A stretch of DNA of 64,000 bases from Bacteroidales bacterium (GCA_022653735.1 JALCSU010000006.1:19309-83308); one strand, 5' to 3'; shown: positions 25,990-35,238, counted from the first letter of the stretch. Notes: generated from the sequence alone by a model not told the origin. Numbers and translations: made by a program.

Positions 25990-26688
25990 CTACTTCTTAT
26001 CCTTGTCGTAGTACTCCTCGGAGAACTGTTTACGCATCTTCTTGCGGTCGGCTACGGAGGCGCTGGCGCAGCAAGGTGCGGCCATCTTGTCGTAGTAGCG
26101 GGACTGGGCGTCATTTTCGTTAGCGAATACGTCGGCGGTACCCTTAGAGCTCTGTTCCCACAGGACGGTGTTGGTGATGGAGATTGTGGTGGCGATGTGG
26201 ATGATGTCCTCCCCTGCTCCGATGAAGGAAAACATCCAGCCATCCTCTTTGCAGTTTTCGATAAGAGCCTTGACTGCAGGGCCAGTCCATTCCTTGGATG
26301 CGTTTTCCTCACCGTCTGTGATGATGGTCACCAGGACCGCTGCATCTTCAATCTTTTCAATGTCCTTCTTGAGCTGTTTGATGGTCTTGCCGATGGCATC
26401 GAACAGCGGAGTGCAGCAGCAGGGGTCGTACTGCTTGAGGGTGAGTTTCTCGGCCTCGGCGATGGGCGTCTTGTCGTAGATCATGTCGATTCCGCAGCCA
26501 CAGAATGCGGCGAGGGAGACGAAGTGCTCCTGGGTGTCCAGATGCTTGAGCTGGGCTGCCTTAATGGTGCCAAGCGTCTCGTTGTAGCCATTTACGGCCT
26601 CCTTGCGGATACATTCCATAGAACCAGATTTGTCGAGGATTACGAGGTTGTAAACCTGAGTCTTTGCGGGGGTGTTCGTCTTTTCCAT
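25990..26688 (-). CDS. von Willebrand factor A (VWA) domain protein
   Basis: 232 residues from ATG 26688 (MEKTNTPAKTQ). The longer frame to 26751 overlaps the -7 box TAACTTTG at 26727-26734. The metal-ion-dependent adhesion site is complete: DKSGSM (19-24), Thr in CCCTPLFDAI and Asp in ITDGEEN. No signal peptide, so it is cytoplasmic. VWA proteins assemble complexes and often work with AAA+ ATPases; none is adjacent. First gene of the run toward GmrSD. Confidence 0.9.
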   Translation of the reverse strand: MEKTNTPAKTQVYNLVILDKSGSMECIRKEAVNGYNETLGTIKAAQLKHLDTQEHFVSLAAFCGCGIDMIYDKTPIAEAEKLTLKQYDPCCCTPLFDAIGKTIKQLKKDIEKIEDAAVLVTIITDGEENASKEWTGPAVKALIENCKEDGWMFSFIGAGEDIIHIATTISITNTVLWEQSSKGTADVFANENDAQSRYYDKMAAPCCASASVADRKKMRKQFSEEYYDKDKK

Positions 26689-26831
26689 TGCTTTGCGAGT
26701 TTTAAAGGTTGTGTTATTTCTTGGGACAAAGTTAGAGGGGCGCTGTCCCATTTCGTGGTACAGGTCTAAAAAATGTCAATTATTTGCCGTAGTTGGCAAA
26801 AGCTGTGACCTTTGTAGAAAATCTTCTTGAT

Positions 26832-27194
26832 ATGAACGAATATACATTTGAGATGGTTCCGGGTCTGGTTGGCCGGATTGCGGAACTGCTGGAGAGCATC
26901 GACTCGAAGTTGGACAAGGTGAATGTCGCTCCGATTCCTACGGATGACACGCCGGAGTTGATGAATGTCAAGGATCTTGGCAGGTATCTGCCGTCGCATC
27001 CTGCTCCATCTACCGTGTACGGTTGGGTCAATGACAATACCATCCCCTACTACAAGCAGGGCAAGACATTGATGTTCAAGAAGTCGGAGATTGACAGGTG
27101 GCTGCTTCGCACCCGTGTGAAAGACAACACGGAGCTTATGGAGGAGGCGCAACGGTATTGCGCCACGCATCCCTTAGGCGGCAGAAGGAGGTAG
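26832..27194 (+). CDS. Small helix-turn-helix protein (HTH_17/excisionase-like), copy 1
   Basis: 120 residues from ATG 26832. Residues about 40-95 carry the MerR-like excisionase fold: MNVKDLGRYLPSHPAPSTVY, GWVNDNTIPYYKQGKTLMFK, then KSEIDRWL. Such proteins are common in mobile elements of Bacteroidota, as excisionases or regulators. The N-terminal 35 residues are helical. A tandem relative follows 5 bp later. It is divergent from the VWA gene. Confidence 0.85.
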   Translation: MNEYTFEMVPGLVGRIAELLESIDSKLDKVNVAPIPTDDTPELMNVKDLGRYLPSHPAPSTVYGWVNDNTIPYYKQGKTLMFKKSEIDRWLLRTRVKDNTELMEEAQRYCATHPLGGRRR

Positions 27195-27199
27195 CTGGT

Positions 27200-27547
27200 A
27201 TGGAGCAGATCAATGTGGCCATGATTCCGGCAGTTCTGGGGCGGATTGTCCAGGAGCTGGAGATCATAGACCGCTGGCTCACGCTAAAGACCGAGCCGGT
27301 CCTGAACGGCACCATCGGCCCGCAGGAGGATTGGATCGACATCTACGAACTCCGGCGAATGATTCCCGGTAACCCGAAGATTGAACTGGTCCGCAGCTGG
27401 CTGTATTTCCACGGTATACCCCACTACAAGTCTGGCCGGACGACCCTTTTCCGCCGCCAGGAGATTGAGGCCTGGATTGAGCGGTCGCAGAGGAATGGTC
27501 TTGGCGACTTCTGGACGAAGAAGAGGAAGTATAAGAACAATGAATGA
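27200..27547 (+). CDS. Small helix-turn-helix protein (HTH_17/excisionase-like), copy 2
   Basis: 115 residues from ATG 27200. It has the same plan as the previous gene: an N-terminal helix beginning MxxVxGRI, then DIYELRRMIPGNPKIELVRS and IPHYKSGRTTLFRRQEIEAW. The two are clearly paralogous (VPGLVGRIAELLESID against IPAVLGRIVQELEIID) and arose by tandem duplication. No recombinase gene is adjacent. Confidence 0.85.
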   Translation: MEQINVAMIPAVLGRIVQELEIIDRWLTLKTEPVLNGTIGPQEDWIDIYELRRMIPGNPKIELVRSWLYFHGIPHYKSGRTTLFRRQEIEAWIERSQRNGLGDFWTKKRKYKNNE

Positions 27548-27596
27548 CAATCCTGTAATTTCCGTTGAAGTTGAATGGAGACTAACATGATAAATG

Positions 27597-29465
27597 TCAT
27601 TGTTCCTCTGACGACTTGTCGTTGGTAATGCATTGTTCTATCTTAGAAGCAATACTAAGGATATTGTCCCTATCAACGAGTTTCAACGACTTGGATTTCT
27701 GCCTTAAAAATTGAACGAGTTTCTTCATCGTTTCTTTTTCTTCTAATGAAGAATGCAAATCTCTTTTATACGCTAAAAAATCGTTGTATAGTTCAACTTT
27801 AGCTGAATTACTTAACCCTGATATTCTATTTGCCGCAATTCTAAGATTTACTCCAGAAAAGATATTTGCATCATAGTCTTTGCGTCCTAAGATTTCATGA
27901 CGCCTATGAATAAGCCTTGTTACGTCGTCAAGGTTATGATCGCTTAATGACTCCCACACCTTTTTACAGATTTTCTCTCTATATTCGTTTTGGTAGCAAT
28001 TAAGGCGATTGGAGCAGTAAGCCGTTAGCTCATTGAACTCAGGTAAACCACTTCCCGAATATGTTTTTCCATATGCTGAATCATAGGAAAAATACACAGT
28101 AGCATCATATGGAGACGTAGCTTTCCCAATAATACTATCAATCGTCTTCTTACTATCTCTTAACAGCGTCTTCTTGTTGAGTCTGACAATCTTGGAATTA
28201 TTTAACCTAAATAGGACACCAGCAGAATGAAGTAATGTAGGTATGTTATCAATACAACCTTCGGCAATATTTGTTCTTACGCTAAATACGTATTGTTGAA
28301 GATCCTCATTCTCAAGGTTAGAATAGAACCAGAGCCTCTCCCAATCCTTTTGCGAAGCATTCTTGAAGAACATGTTTTTGGAAAGAATCTCGTCGAGGTT
28401 ATCTATAAAACCTTCCGTTAGAAACTGACAAATAGCTGATACAGGAAAAGAATAATGAGAGGAGTAAATGCCATATTTTGACAGGCAGTCCGAATACTTG
28501 TCCTTTTTCGAGGAGTCATTTCGCTTATCTTCAAATAGCTTAAAGCTTTGATACTCTTTAATTCCAGTATTACCCGAGGACAACTCAAAAGAACTGATTA
28601 AGAAATATGTGAGGACGTTTTTGATAAACTCCTGGAAAACGTCTTTATCCTTTTTGTACTTATCACCAATCAGTTCACAGAAGATTCCAAAAGACTGTAA
28701 CGCGATTTTGAGCGAACGGAGATTCTGTAATCTTGATAAAGAAAAAATATCTTGGACCAAGTTGCTATTATTTGCGATAATAGCATTGTTAGTATCCTCA
28801 ATAATACTCTTGACCGAATCGGACACTTCTAAATCAAACTTAAATGTCTGACCTACAAGTTTTTCCTTTATTTTGTAATACTTATTTGTTTCCCCCGATT
28901 TGAGAGCCAACTCTTCTTCATTAGCAATAAGAATGACCTTGCAATTGGAATGCTCAGTAAACTGGTTAAGAATACCGAATAATTGTTCATTGGGAATAAG
29001 GCATCTCTCCAAATCATCAAAGACTAGGATTCTGTTGCCAACAACTTTATCATTTTCAATGAATAGCTTGATAAAGGACTCCACGTCAATAGTCCCCGAA
29101 AGATCATCTGTCTGCCCATCCCCATTTAAGTCAATTATGCATTTGGAGACAGCCTTTATAGCCCCTCCGAAAACGAGTTTGAGAACGTTTGTCCCACGCG
29201 AATTCAAAATAGGATAGATCTGTTTCCAAATGGCATGATACAAACCAGAGATTGTTGATATCCCGTTGAGAGTAACGTAAATTGGCTTCAACTGAATACT
29301 ATTATCATCCCCCTTGGCCCTAGCGTTCCACGTGTCCATTAGTTGGGTTATGAAATATGTTTTTCCGCTACCCCATTTTCCAGCAATGAGGATGGCATAA
29401 TGGACATTCTTATCGCAAAGATATGCCTGGATGCTTTTCTGGATATTCTTTTTTATTTCATTCAT
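27597..29465 (-). CDS. KAP-family P-loop NTPase
   Basis: 622 residues from ATG 29465 (MNEIKKNI). A TTG 15 bp upstream overlaps the -7 box TAAGTTTG (29478-29485) and is rejected. Walker A GKWGSGKT (29-36) and Walker B RILVFDDLE identify the KAP family, which occurs in phage-exclusion and membrane-linked defence proteins. I see no obvious membrane hairpin inside the NTPase domain. The C-terminal 300 residues are unrecognised. The gene is AT-rich, like the adjacent R-M system, which suggests they arrived together. Confidence 0.88.
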   Translation of the reverse strand: MNEIKKNIQKSIQAYLCDKNVHYAILIAGKWGSGKTYFITQLMDTWNARAKGDDNSIQLKPIYVTLNGISTISGLYHAIWKQIYPILNSRGTNVLKLVFGGAIKAVSKCIIDLNGDGQTDDLSGTIDVESFIKLFIENDKVVGNRILVFDDLERCLIPNEQLFGILNQFTEHSNCKVILIANEEELALKSGETNKYYKIKEKLVGQTFKFDLEVSDSVKSIIEDTNNAIIANNSNLVQDIFSLSRLQNLRSLKIALQSFGIFCELIGDKYKKDKDVFQEFIKNVLTYFLISSFELSSGNTGIKEYQSFKLFEDKRNDSSKKDKYSDCLSKYGIYSSHYSFPVSAICQFLTEGFIDNLDEILSKNMFFKNASQKDWERLWFYSNLENEDLQQYVFSVRTNIAEGCIDNIPTLLHSAGVLFRLNNSKIVRLNKKTLLRDSKKTIDSIIGKATSPYDATVYFSYDSAYGKTYSGSGLPEFNELTAYCSNRLNCYQNEYREKICKKVWESLSDHNLDDVTRLIHRRHEILGRKDYDANIFSGVNLRIAANRISGLSNSAKVELYNDFLAYKRDLHSSLEEKETMKKLVQFLRQKSKSLKLVDRDNILSIASKIEQCITNDKSSEEQ

Positions 29466-29649
29466 TTGAATAATAGTCAAACTTAATATGATACCATTTA
29501 CACTGATAAATAAACTCCGTATTTCTTGCCATCAAGAATATACAAATTTAACGTTTTTTCTTCATTATCTTTTTGTACCCGTTTATAAACAAAAATATGT
29601 GATAATCGTACTATATACCAGTCTGTGAGGTAATCAGCGCGAATGCGGT

Positions 29650-29695
29650 GCTAACTATAGTATGTTGATAACTTTAGTTAGCATAATTAACTTTA
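29650..29695 (+). promoter_or_regulatory. Promoter and C-box operator of R-M system 2
   Basis: The dyad at 29650-29682 has arms GCTAACTATAG and CTTTAGTTAGC. TTG (29665-29667), a 20-nt spacer and TAACTTTA (29688-29695) give a promoter whose -33 element lies inside the dyad. The dyad differs from the one at 1868-1900 (minus strand) at only one position. Confidence 0.85.
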
Positions 29696-29722
29696 CAATT
29701 TGAAGAAATCAACACTCTTTCA

Positions 29723-29950
29723 ATGGAAAAAGAGCCTATCCTTCTGATGTTCGGCAAGAACGTCCAGAAGATTCGTAAGATTCGGCATCTTTCACAAGAG
29801 CAACTCGCAGAGCTTGCTGGAGTTCATCGTACCTATATTGGAATGATTGAAAGAGCAGAGAAGAACATTACTCTTTGCAATATTGAAAGAATTGCAAAAG
29901 GACTTAATGTGCCCATTATTGACCTACTATCCGACAAGATCAATGACTGA
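29723..29950 (+). CDS. XRE-family controller protein of R-M system 2
   Basis: 75 residues, ATG 29723. The helix-turn-helix SQEQLAELAGVHRTYIGMIE is the same as in the controller at 1619 apart from one Asp/Glu change, and the next 17 residues (RAEKNITLCNIERIAKG/A) are almost the same. As a C protein it would activate or repress its own operon. The gene overlaps the restriction gene by 8 bp. Confidence 0.93.
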   Translation: MEKEPILLMFGKNVQKIRKIRHLSQEQLAELAGVHRTYIGMIERAEKNITLCNIERIAKGLNVPIIDLLSDKIND

Positions 29951-31052
29951 TTTTAAGATTCCGCCCCGTTCAGTTAAAAGCGTTAAGTCGCTTGATGACT
30001 TGCAGTTGATTCTTTCTCCATTAGTGGGAAGAGACTTCGTATTATCTGGCGCGCCACGTACTGATGGCTCTGAAATGCGCAAATTAATATGCAATACTCT
30101 AGACCAACATGACCCTGCGGAAGCCGCGCGGTCTGGAGAATATCAGATCATTCCACCAAGAGGGAAAGGGATACCTCGTATCCTTCGAGAGTTAATTGAT
30201 ACGTATGTAGTTACATCTGGCGACAATTATAATCTTCAGGTTTGGAATAGAATCCCAAATAGTAACTCAGTTCTTATTCAGTATGCTTCTGGGGAGGTTA
30301 TACGCTGTAGTGATATTCGCATAGTATTGATCAAGGTTACAGACAATAAGATTCAGTCGATCATTATTACTACACCCAGTTTTATTGAGCAGGAGTTTGG
30401 CGTATTTGGGAAGCCTACCATCAAGCATCAATTAATGATTTCCGACAAGAAAAGATCAGACATTGTCAGCTCTGAGAATCATATCCTATCTGAAAAAGAC
30501 AACTCCAAGCTCTCCTATAGATTGACAGATATCTATCAAGGGCATGATATGTCTTCGGGACTATTGCAAGAGCCGAAAGAGGAGTATCTATCTATTAAGT
30601 CTTTAACTCAGATTGTCGCATCAAAGTTGGTCGGAATCAAACTTGATACCGCCGATACCAAGACAAGAGGGCAACGTCTGGAAAGAATCACGATGGAGTT
30701 ATTAGGTTATAGTTATGAAGAAATGGAAGTCCTCCAAGGACAGTACCCGGATGTTCCTGACCAGCTTCTCGAGGTTAAACTTCAAGATTCACCAACCGTT
30801 GATTTAGGAATGCATACTCCGGAAGTGGCAGAGCCTTTATCCGAGTATTCAGACATTACATCGCAAGATATTCGCTATCTCATTGCCCTTGCGAATAAAA
30901 CTACAGGTGTGATTGAAGGTGTAGTATTAATGCCTGGAGCAAAACTGGGAGATTACTTTACCTTTGTCAGTGAGACAAGTTTTAAGTGCCAGAGATCAAT
31001 ACCCATGGACTTTTTCAACAAACAGTCAGGGTCATGTGTTATAAAGCAGTAA
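29943..31052 (+). CDS. Type II restriction endonuclease (predicted)
   Basis: 369 residues from ATG 29943, inside the end of the controller gene. A PD-(D/E)XK-type active site is visible as YPDVPDQLLEVK, with Asp270/Asp273 and Glu277-Val-Lys279. The conserved RGQRLERITMELLGY before it is typical of restriction enzymes. It ends 14 bp inside the convergent methyltransferase gene. Controller, nuclease and methyltransferase together make a complete system. The recognition site cannot be inferred. Confidence 0.85.
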   Translation: MTDFKIPPRSVKSVKSLDDLQLILSPLVGRDFVLSGAPRTDGSEMRKLICNTLDQHDPAEAARSGEYQIIPPRGKGIPRILRELIDTYVVTSGDNYNLQVWNRIPNSNSVLIQYASGEVIRCSDIRIVLIKVTDNKIQSIIITTPSFIEQEFGVFGKPTIKHQLMISDKKRSDIVSSENHILSEKDNSKLSYRLTDIYQGHDMSSGLLQEPKEEYLSIKSLTQIVASKLVGIKLDTADTKTRGQRLERITMELLGYSYEEMEVLQGQYPDVPDQLLEVKLQDSPTVDLGMHTPEVAEPLSEYSDITSQDIRYLIALANKTTGVIEGVVLMPGAKLGDYFTFVSETSFKCQRSIPMDFFNKQSGSCVIKQ

Positions 31053-32709
31053 CCCCAAATGCTTGATAAACATACTGGTTTATCTCTTTCTCAAGGACAG
31101 CTATCTGGTGTGGGTCAGAGATAGTGTTTATTTGTTTAACCAACGAGATAATCCTAATAGAGGCCGGATTATCTAAAGGTGGCATGGGGTATTTAGCAAT
31201 GTACTGTGTTAAATATCGACGTCTGCCAGAATATAGCTTATTGTTGAAACTCAAGTCGTGATAGCGTTCCATGAGAGGAGAGTTGGCAACTCCTTCAATT
31301 AGATATAGACGATTAAGCTCCTCGTCAGTCTGTGCAACTATCCAATAGCAATTACCATTGACTATTGCACCACTATCATCAAAACAAAAACGGGGAGATA
31401 CACTTATATCCGGGAATACAATTTTGGGGTATTGCCATAGAGCCGGGTTTTGAGGGACCCACAACTCATACCAATTCCTTCCTGCTTCCATCAAATACTT
31501 TCGCGCAGTAAGCTGGGCATAATACTTTTTTAAATACTTATGTGCTTTGGGATACTTACTTATATCATAAACCGCTTTTTTGCCTGATTCAGAATAATGG
31601 GGGTAAAGTGCTTTTGAGCACTGCGAGTAATTGCAGCCCCAACGTACAATATTCTCTTGCGATATTAGAGTTCGCAACAAATCATCCTCAGGCATTGACG
31701 GCTCATCTTCCCACCTAGGATTCAGAAAGACATTATCAGCACAAGATTTAATACCGACTCTGACTTTAAAAACATCTCCGACGTAAAACCCTGTATTGCT
31801 ACGAATAGTTTCCAGCCAAGTATCATCGCTATTACTTGTAATCGTCCAGGGCTCCTTGCCACTATTCTCAAAGCAAATCCTACCGGAATCAACTCGATAC
31901 ATAGTGTTCCCAACTTGGTAAAGTCCACCATTGGATTCAGATAGTAAATCATAAATACTATTAGCGATAGTGGGCGATTCAGAGATTGACTCTGCGGCTT
32001 CGTATATCTTCGATGCTACGCAAGATGCCTGCGCCCTGTTATGTCTGCGTCTTCCTATAAAAATAGCCGGAAGAACAGCGGCGTCAAACAATTTAGTGTC
32101 GCCGAGATCAATGATTTCAATAATCTCGAAATTATTCAGCAAAAAGGAACGAATACTGGCTCCACTTTTTGTGGAGAGGTATCTATTTGACGTGATGACA
32201 CCAATAATTCCTCCTTCTTTCAATGCATAAGTCATGCATTTAAGAAAAGGAAAATATAAATCAATACGACCTGAAAGATTAAACTGCTGAGCAAGTTTTT
32301 GCGCTCTTTCTGCGCCTAAATTTTGGGTGCGTACATACGGCGGGTTCGCGATAATAATATCGGCTTTTACTGAATTGTTGTCAAATAAACCGTCTCGGTA
32401 TTCTTCATAAAGGTCAAGAAAATCTTGATTATGTAGTTCGAATGATAACGTCCTATTTTTAATACAACTCTCGGCGATGCTTAGATACTCCCTGTCAGTA
32501 TCATATCCAACAAGATGTGGAGAGTATTGTTTGAATGTAGAAAGGGCGGCTTGTAATAAAGATCCTGTTCCGCAGGCTGGATCGAGTATAACTGGTTGAG
32601 ATATATGCTCGCTACTATCGAAAATCCTTTGGGCCACAAACTGAGCAAGACCTTCAGGCGTGAAGGTTGCACCGGAATTCTTGATCTCAGTCTTCGTTCT
32701 CTTGTTCAT
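31039..32709 (-). CDS. N6-adenine DNA methyltransferase (type II, Eco57I/TaqI-like)
   Basis: 556 residues. Motif I DPACGTGSLL (43-52) precedes the catalytic NPPY (122-125 in IIIANPPYV), the gamma-class order of N6-adenine methyltransferases. The C-terminal 250 residues look like a TaqI-type target-recognition domain (SGRRRYLTQYIAKYPMPP near the end). It faces the restriction gene and overlaps it by 14 bp. Confidence 0.93.
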   Translation of the reverse strand: MNKRTKTEIKNSGATFTPEGLAQFVAQRIFDSSEHISQPVILDPACGTGSLLQAALSTFKQYSPHLVGYDTDREYLSIAESCIKNRTLSFELHNQDFLDLYEEYRDGLFDNNSVKADIIIANPPYVRTQNLGAERAQKLAQQFNLSGRIDLYFPFLKCMTYALKEGGIIGVITSNRYLSTKSGASIRSFLLNNFEIIEIIDLGDTKLFDAAVLPAIFIGRRRHNRAQASCVASKIYEAAESISESPTIANSIYDLLSESNGGLYQVGNTMYRVDSGRICFENSGKEPWTITSNSDDTWLETIRSNTGFYVGDVFKVRVGIKSCADNVFLNPRWEDEPSMPEDDLLRTLISQENIVRWGCNYSQCSKALYPHYSESGKKAVYDISKYPKAHKYLKKYYAQLTARKYLMEAGRNWYELWVPQNPALWQYPKIVFPDISVSPRFCFDDSGAIVNGNCYWIVAQTDEELNRLYLIEGVANSPLMERYHDLSFNNKLYSGRRRYLTQYIAKYPMPPLDNPASIRIISLVKQINTISDPHQIAVLEKEINQYVYQAFGVTAL

Positions 32710-32807
32710 TTTCGAATACTTTACTATGCAAATTTACGAAATAAAAAAAAGGATAAAAAACCTAAACACGGTTTTTTTCTAACCCGGGTCTCAAACATAT
32801 AAAAACT

Positions 32808-32835
32808 GTTACCCTCAACAAAAGCCGAGGGTAAC
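32808..32835 (-). terminator. Terminator after the amidase remnant
   Basis: GTTACCCTC and GAGGGTAAC pair perfectly (9 bp). On the minus strand AGTTTTTAT follows, a usual intrinsic terminator. Confidence 0.75.
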
Positions 32836-32871
32836 ATATAGAGATTGAAATAGAAGTCTAAACCGACTGAA

Positions 32872-33303
32872 TTATGCCCGGCCTTCAACGTAGTTAATAA
32901 TCCCTTCCACGTGCAGCGCAACAATGGACTTCTTCCCCTCCTCTGATTCGAGGAAGCTCAACGAGACCTCCGAGTCCATGAAGCCGTTCTCAGTGAGGAC
33001 CGCAGCACAATAGGTGTGCTTCAGGATGTAGAATGGCTTTTCATAGTCTGGATCACCATCGCTGTAGTCGGTACGGAGCCGGTGGCCGGGAAGATGTCTC
33101 TGGGCGGCTTTGTACAGGCAAGTGGCCAACTTGTCGGACTCTGTGTGTCCGGGAAAAGTGTAAGCGCACCAGCCAGTGGCACTGTGCCACATACGCCCAC
33201 TGCCGGCTGCATTGACGAGGATGCTGACGACGAAGGTGTCGTGGGGTTCGTGACCGTGGCGGATGGCTACACGGCTGATACGTCTGCAGCGTGCTGTCGC
33301 TGA
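32872..33303 (-). pseudogene. N-acetylmuramoyl-L-alanine amidase, N-terminus missing
   Basis: The open frame from 33303 encodes about 143 residues of an Amidase_3 domain: HDTFVVSILVNAAGSGRMWH, SDGDPDYEKPFYILKHTYCA, then VLTENGFM with the catalytic Glu, and EGKKSIVALHVEGI. The first metal-binding half (about 60-70 residues with DxGHG) is absent. Upstream lies the stop of a holin-like gene. It is therefore a deletion remnant of a phage-type lysis pair. Any short product from ATG 33192 would lack zinc ligands. Confidence 0.85.
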
Positions 33304-33307
33304 TTAT

Positions 33308-33526
33308 TTACCTGGACCCCAAAATCCCATATATTCCAATGATTGCACCATAAAGAATCAATACTTCTCTTAGAATACTGATTGCTGAGCTTATATATTC
33401 CCCTATGGGAGAGAGGAGATGGACTCTGGTACAAGCAATTAGAATTCCACAAATGAAAATAGCAATAGCTATGACTAATCGTAATTGACAGATTGTTTTG
33501 TTCTCTTTATTGTTTTGTTTATTCAT
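33308..33526 (-). CDS. Holin-like small membrane protein
   Basis: 72 residues from ATG 33526 (MNKQNNKENK). A basic N-terminus and two membrane segments (about 14-32 and 50-68) match small class II holin-like proteins. It ends 5 bp before the amidase remnant, the usual holin-endolysin order. The frame before 33526 has no good start. Function is inferred from size and position. Confidence 0.6.
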   Translation of the reverse strand: MNKQNNKENKTICQLRLVIAIAIFICGILIACTRVHLLSPIGEYISSAISILREVLILYGAIIGIYGILGSR

Positions 33527-33673
33527 ATTCGTGCCAGCGCCGGGTTGTCCTAGCCTTTCTCGGCCCCCGGTCTGACTGGCTTTGTGAACTCCATCGCATA
33601 AGGCGTACGTTTCATTCACATTGCAAAGTTCGCATGAGGGATTTTTGCCGCAAAAGGCCGCAGATAAAATATT

Positions 33674-33704
33674 AACTCCTTGAAATCGTGTGTTTCAAGG
33701 AGTT
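33674..33704 (-). terminator. Bidirectional terminator after the AbiE operon
   Basis: AACTCCTTGAAA (33674-33685) and TTTCAAGGAGTT (33693-33704) form a perfect 12-bp stem with a 7-nt loop. The minus strand continues AATATTTTATC. Confidence 0.75.
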
Positions 33705-33761
33705 ATTCTGCGGTGCAAACCGAAAGTTCTGCGGGGAACTGCGGGATAGTGCAATTGCGGG

Positions 33762-35225
33762 TTACTTAATGCATGAGGATAGAATCTTGATATTAGTATT
33801 CTGGATTCTTCTTGTGCCGTCATTGAGTTTATTTATGCTATCAACGGTCTCATTAATGCTTTTGCAGGCTATAGCATACCAATTAGCATCAAGGTGGTTA
33901 CGGAGACATTTCATAATAAACTTAATGCTGCCAATATAACCAGTATGAGCGCCAGCATTTTTGGCCTGTATCATCATTGAGGAGAAATTAGCCTGGTCAA
34001 TGGCATAGGTGAATTCTTCAAGGGTGACGTTGATAAAAGCGACATCCACCCATTCATTGTACAAAGTCTTATAATCGATAGTTTTGTGATGGATGGTTTT
34101 CAGATCTTCTGGCTTGACATACGATTCCCGAATCTTTATTTCGGGCACAAGCGGAATGGTCTCAGTATCGATGAAATACTCGTGAGCGATTTCAAGGACG
34201 TTCCTCTCACAAATGTCGAGGTAAAAGCGCATAGAGGCAACATCGACAGCGGGTGTACGTCCACATTTACTAAGGACCTTTCCCTGATTGGCAGCGTATG
34301 TTTCATAGATACCTGTCAACAGTGAAACAACCCAGTTGATGATGGCAGCATCAATGTCAGAAGCAATATCAGAATTGGCCTGAAGCCGGGCAATGTAGTC
34401 CTGGAAGTAAGAATGAATGAGGGTTGTCATTGGCTCGTCACAGTGCCGATAGATCTCGTCGTATGACATCATAGGATTATCAGAAGTCATCTGGTGGCAA
34501 AAAGTGACACACTGCTCCACTAGGACTTCGAAAAAGCGCTTTTTGTTGTCATTGACATTGACAATGGCGCGTTTCCGGAATTCGAGACCCAGCTTATCCG
34601 TGTATTTGGCTCGTAGATCATCATATTCTCCTATCCACATATTGTACGGAATGAGATTCGCCAAAGAATCCGGCATTGCAGGGAGAAGACCTTCAATCCG
34701 ATAGTGGAAATAGCGGTAGAACAATGTATAGGTATTTATTTTTACTGGCCACTTATCCTTTGATTGACATTTCTGAAGATCTTTCTTGGCAGCAATGTCG
34801 GATGCAAGGTAAAGGGTTGGTATAGCTTGGTATTGTTCCTCTATAATCTCTCTGGTCTTCAAGAGCCAGTCGAACATCAACCGGATGCCAGAGCGTGGGT
34901 CGTTTCGGTAGGATTGCTTAATCTGAGCAGCATAGCTCTCCATCAACGCATAAATGAAGTGAGGATACTCTTCGAAATAGAGATCATTCTTTTGGAGTTT
35001 GTTCTCTACATCATAGCAGCGCGCAAACATATCCCGAACCATACCAGAGAATGCGAACTCGTTAGCGAAGGGCTCTGTAAGACATCCGCCGTGAACTTCC
35101 ATTCTCAGATGGGCGAACCGTGGAAGAGAAAGAAGGCTGAAATCGTAGAGGACAAGTCTTTCCTGAGGAATCTTATTTGAGCTACTGCTTGGTTGCATAA
35201 TGGGCTTCTCTGGATTATTCGTCAA
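33762..35225 (-). CDS. Unrecognised third gene of the AbiE operon
   Basis: 487 residues, ATG 35225, 13 bp after abiEii and before a strong terminator, so it is very probably co-transcribed with the toxin-antitoxin pair. It is helical and rich in Tyr, Phe and charged residues, without signal peptide or membrane segment. I see no nuclease, NTPase or DNA-binding motif. Canonical AbiE systems have only two genes, so this may be an extra regulator, sensor or unrelated cargo. Confidence 0.75.
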   Translation of the reverse strand: MTNNPEKPIMQPSSSSNKIPQERLVLYDFSLLSLPRFAHLRMEVHGGCLTEPFANEFAFSGMVRDMFARCYDVENKLQKNDLYFEEYPHFIYALMESYAAQIKQSYRNDPRSGIRLMFDWLLKTREIIEEQYQAIPTLYLASDIAAKKDLQKCQSKDKWPVKINTYTLFYRYFHYRIEGLLPAMPDSLANLIPYNMWIGEYDDLRAKYTDKLGLEFRKRAIVNVNDNKKRFFEVLVEQCVTFCHQMTSDNPMMSYDEIYRHCDEPMTTLIHSYFQDYIARLQANSDIASDIDAAIINWVVSLLTGIYETYAANQGKVLSKCGRTPAVDVASMRFYLDICERNVLEIAHEYFIDTETIPLVPEIKIRESYVKPEDLKTIHHKTIDYKTLYNEWVDVAFINVTLEEFTYAIDQANFSSMMIQAKNAGAHTGYIGSIKFIMKCLRNHLDANWYAIACKSINETVDSINKLNDGTRRIQNTNIKILSSCIK

Positions 35226-35238
35226 TACAGATAATAAC

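Noticed and set aside
29465..29480. TTG start five codons upstream for the KAP NTPase
   Set aside because: It coincides with the -7 box TAAGTTTG; the ATG at 29465 is the first usable start.
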